NCBI RefSeq assembly: GCF_021026375.1
Contig: NZ_JAJNDB010000002.1
Span: 248,001 to 312,000 of the forward strand
Length of the DNA: 64,000 nucleotides
Direction of reading: 5' to 3'
Source: Actinomycetospora endophytica
GTDB taxonomy: Bacteria > Actinomycetota > Actinomycetes > Mycobacteriales > Pseudonocardiaceae
Both the position numbers and the translations under genes were made by a program. The notes under the pieces were generated by a model. It did no database searches. It worked only from the letters and a program-made list of their open reading frames with translations, and was not told the DNA's origin. This document shows positions 62,754 through 64,000 of the stretch, piece by piece (the stretch's first letter is position 1; the number at the start of each line of letters is the position of its first letter).

Positions 62754-64000
62754 ATGGCGCGCGGCATGGCCACGATGGCCGTGAACGGTTCCTCGGCGGA
62801 CGCCGAGGACCCGAGCACGCCGGCCGGCGGTATCCCGACCCCGGACCGGTCGGCGGTCGTCCCCGACCCCGGTCACGCCGGAGAGCCGACGGCACCGCTG
62901 ATGGCGCAGGATGCGAGCGGTCCGGCGCCGACGGCGTCCGGGACGCCGTCTCCCGCCTCCGAGTCGTCCGCCCCCGAGCCGTCCGCAGCCGAGCCCTCGG
63001 CGTCCGAAGAGGCTGCGCGTCCCCGGCCCACTCCGCGGCCGCGGCCCTTCCGGAAGCCGTCCGACCAGCCCGCGTCCGGCCCGTCCGAGGACCCGGCGCC
63101 GACCGTGGCGTCGCGGCCCACCGACCCGGCCGCGACGGCGGTGGCCCCCCGGGTGCCCGCCGCCCGGACGGCCTCCCCTCCGGACGGGGCCACGGACCCC
63201 ACGGCCGGCCCGGACCCCGCCGACGCCGCTCCCGACCCGGACGCCGTGCCTGACGGCGCCCCCGCCGCCACGGACGGCGCCGACCCGACGTCGTGGGGTG
63301 CGCCCGCGTCGTCGTCGACCTCGGTGGCACCGGTCGATCCCGAGGAGGCCGAGGAGTTCCTCCGGCTCTTCTACGCCGAGGCCGACGAGCCCGGCGCCAC
63401 CGCCGTCAAGGGCTCCGCCGGCCGGACCGCCCCGCTCGAGGAGCGCCTCGAGGAGGTCCGCGACGAGATCGAGCGGACCGGCACGTACGTCCACACCTCC
63501 GCGGAGCTGGCTTTCGGGGCCCGCGTCGCCTGGCGGAGCTCCGCGCGCTGCATCGGCCGGCTGTACTGGCGCAGCCTGCACCTGCGCGACCGCCGCCACG
63601 TCGTCGCGCCCGACGAGGTCGCGGCCGAGTGCGTCGGGCACCTCGACGACGCGACCCGGCGCGGCCGGATCCGTTCGACGATCACGGTGTTCGCCCCGGA
63701 CACCCCGACCGCCCCGGGTCCGCGGGTCTGGAACGAGCAGCTCATCCGCTACGCCGGGTACCGCACCGGCGGCCGGGTGCTCGGCGACCCGCGCTACGTC
63801 GGGTTCACCGACCACGCCCGCTCGCTCGGCTGGGTCCCGCCCTCGCCGATGGGCCGCTTCGACGTGCTCCCGCTCGTGGTCTCGGGCGGCGGGGAGTGGG
63901 CCGAGAAGGGCCCGCAGTTCTACGAGGTGCCGCCGGAGTCCGCGCTCGAGGTGGAGCTCACCCACCCCGACCACGACTGGTTCGCGGAGCTGGGACTGCG
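62754..64000 (+). CDS. nos: Bacterial nitric oxide synthase, oxygenase domain (partial)
   Basis: 415 codons up to the right edge, no stop yet. After an Ala/Pro/Asp-rich disordered N-terminus of about 195 residues, the NOS oxygenase domain begins EEAEEFLRLFYAEADEPGAT and continues with TSAELAFGARVAWRSSARCI then GRLYWRSLHLRDRRHV. The ARCIGR Cys (residue 266) is the heme thiolate ligand. VWNEQLIRYAGYR and LPLVVSGGGEWAEKGPQFYE follow as in bNOS. It makes NO from arginine and needs an external reductase. The start is uncertain: ATG 62754 has GGAGGT only 3 nt before it; ATGs at 62718 and 62766 are in frame. The flavohemoglobin-like gene lies 1.6 kb away. Confidence 0.93.
   Translation, partial: MARGMATMAVNGSSADAEDPSTPAGGIPTPDRSAVVPDPGHAGEPTAPLMAQDASGPAPTASGTPSPASESSAPEPSAAEPSASEEAARPRPTPRPRPFRKPSDQPASGPSEDPAPTVASRPTDPAATAVAPRVPAARTASPPDGATDPTAGPDPADAAPDPDAVPDGAPAATDGADPTSWGAPASSSTSVAPVDPEEAEEFLRLFYAEADEPGATAVKGSAGRTAPLEERLEEVRDEIERTGTYVHTSAELAFGARVAWRSSARCIGRLYWRSLHLRDRRHVVAPDEVAAECVGHLDDATRRGRIRSTITVFAPDTPTAPGPRVWNEQLIRYAGYRTGGRVLGDPRYVGFTDHARSLGWVPPSPMGRFDVLPLVVSGGGEWAEKGPQFYEVPPESALEVELTHPDHDWFAELGL

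Overview
The window is GC-rich throughout (about 73%), with frequent GTG starts and many 4-bp ATGA/GTGA gene overlaps. Its gene content is that of an actinobacterium, most likely of the Pseudonocardiales (Pseudonocardia/Actinomycetospora type). No tRNA, rRNA, CRISPR array or recognisable insertion sequence was seen.

Two conserved backbone blocks are recognisable from remembered Mycobacterium tuberculosis gene order. The left block (thiD-thiC ... def, DUF3263, LytR_C, CDC48-type AAA, pssA, psd, moeA, groEL2; 1-25.3 kb) follows Rv0422c-Rv0440. The second block (XPB helicase, helicase-associated protein, small Rv0863-like protein, moaC, mog, moaE, rpf; 29.9-45.5 kb) follows Rv0861c-Rv0867c. Extra genes are spliced into this backbone.

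Region by region. 0-2.1 kb: thiamine pyrimidine genes under a TPP riboswitch. 2.2-14.3 kb: an accessory block holding a soluble HtrA protease, a secreted lipoprotein lipase, an MFS exporter, an antigen-85-like secreted esterase, and a tight FAAL-PKS-SDR operon whose PKS has the ACP-KS-AT-ACP-TE order of Pks13. 14.4-25.4 kb: peptide deformylase, cell-envelope and phospholipid genes, MoeA, a Ser/Thr kinase, and GroEL2 behind two CIRCE operators. 25.4-29.8 kb: a metabolite symporter, a DUF559 nuclease-like gene bracketed by a 68-bp inverted hairpin repeat, YccF, a cysteine-dioxygenase-like cupin and a GNAT. 29.8-38.8 kb: XPB helicase, a complete conservon (cvnA-D) and an orphan gas-vesicle GvpA/J-like gene. 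38.9-49.3 kb: molybdenum-cofactor genes, malic enzyme, an Rpf-like secreted protein, and coxD/coxE/xdhC-type maturation genes. 49.4-53.1 kb: an iron alcohol dehydrogenase with a GAF histidine kinase and a LuxR regulator. 53.2-59.0 kb: small stress and regulatory genes, including an ECF41 sigma/CMD pair and an HxlR/MFS/OsmC unit. 59.1-64 kb: a flavohemoglobin-like protein with a very long Gly/Ser/Tyr repeat domain, a Ser/Thr-rich membrane protein, and, running off the right edge, a bacterial nitric oxide synthase with a long disordered N-terminus.

The most interesting items are the mycolate-condensation-like operon beside an Ag85-like esterase, the NO synthase/flavohemoglobin neighbourhood, the hairpin-bracketed nuclease gene, and a recurring class of long perfect hairpins without U-tracts at transcription-unit ends.
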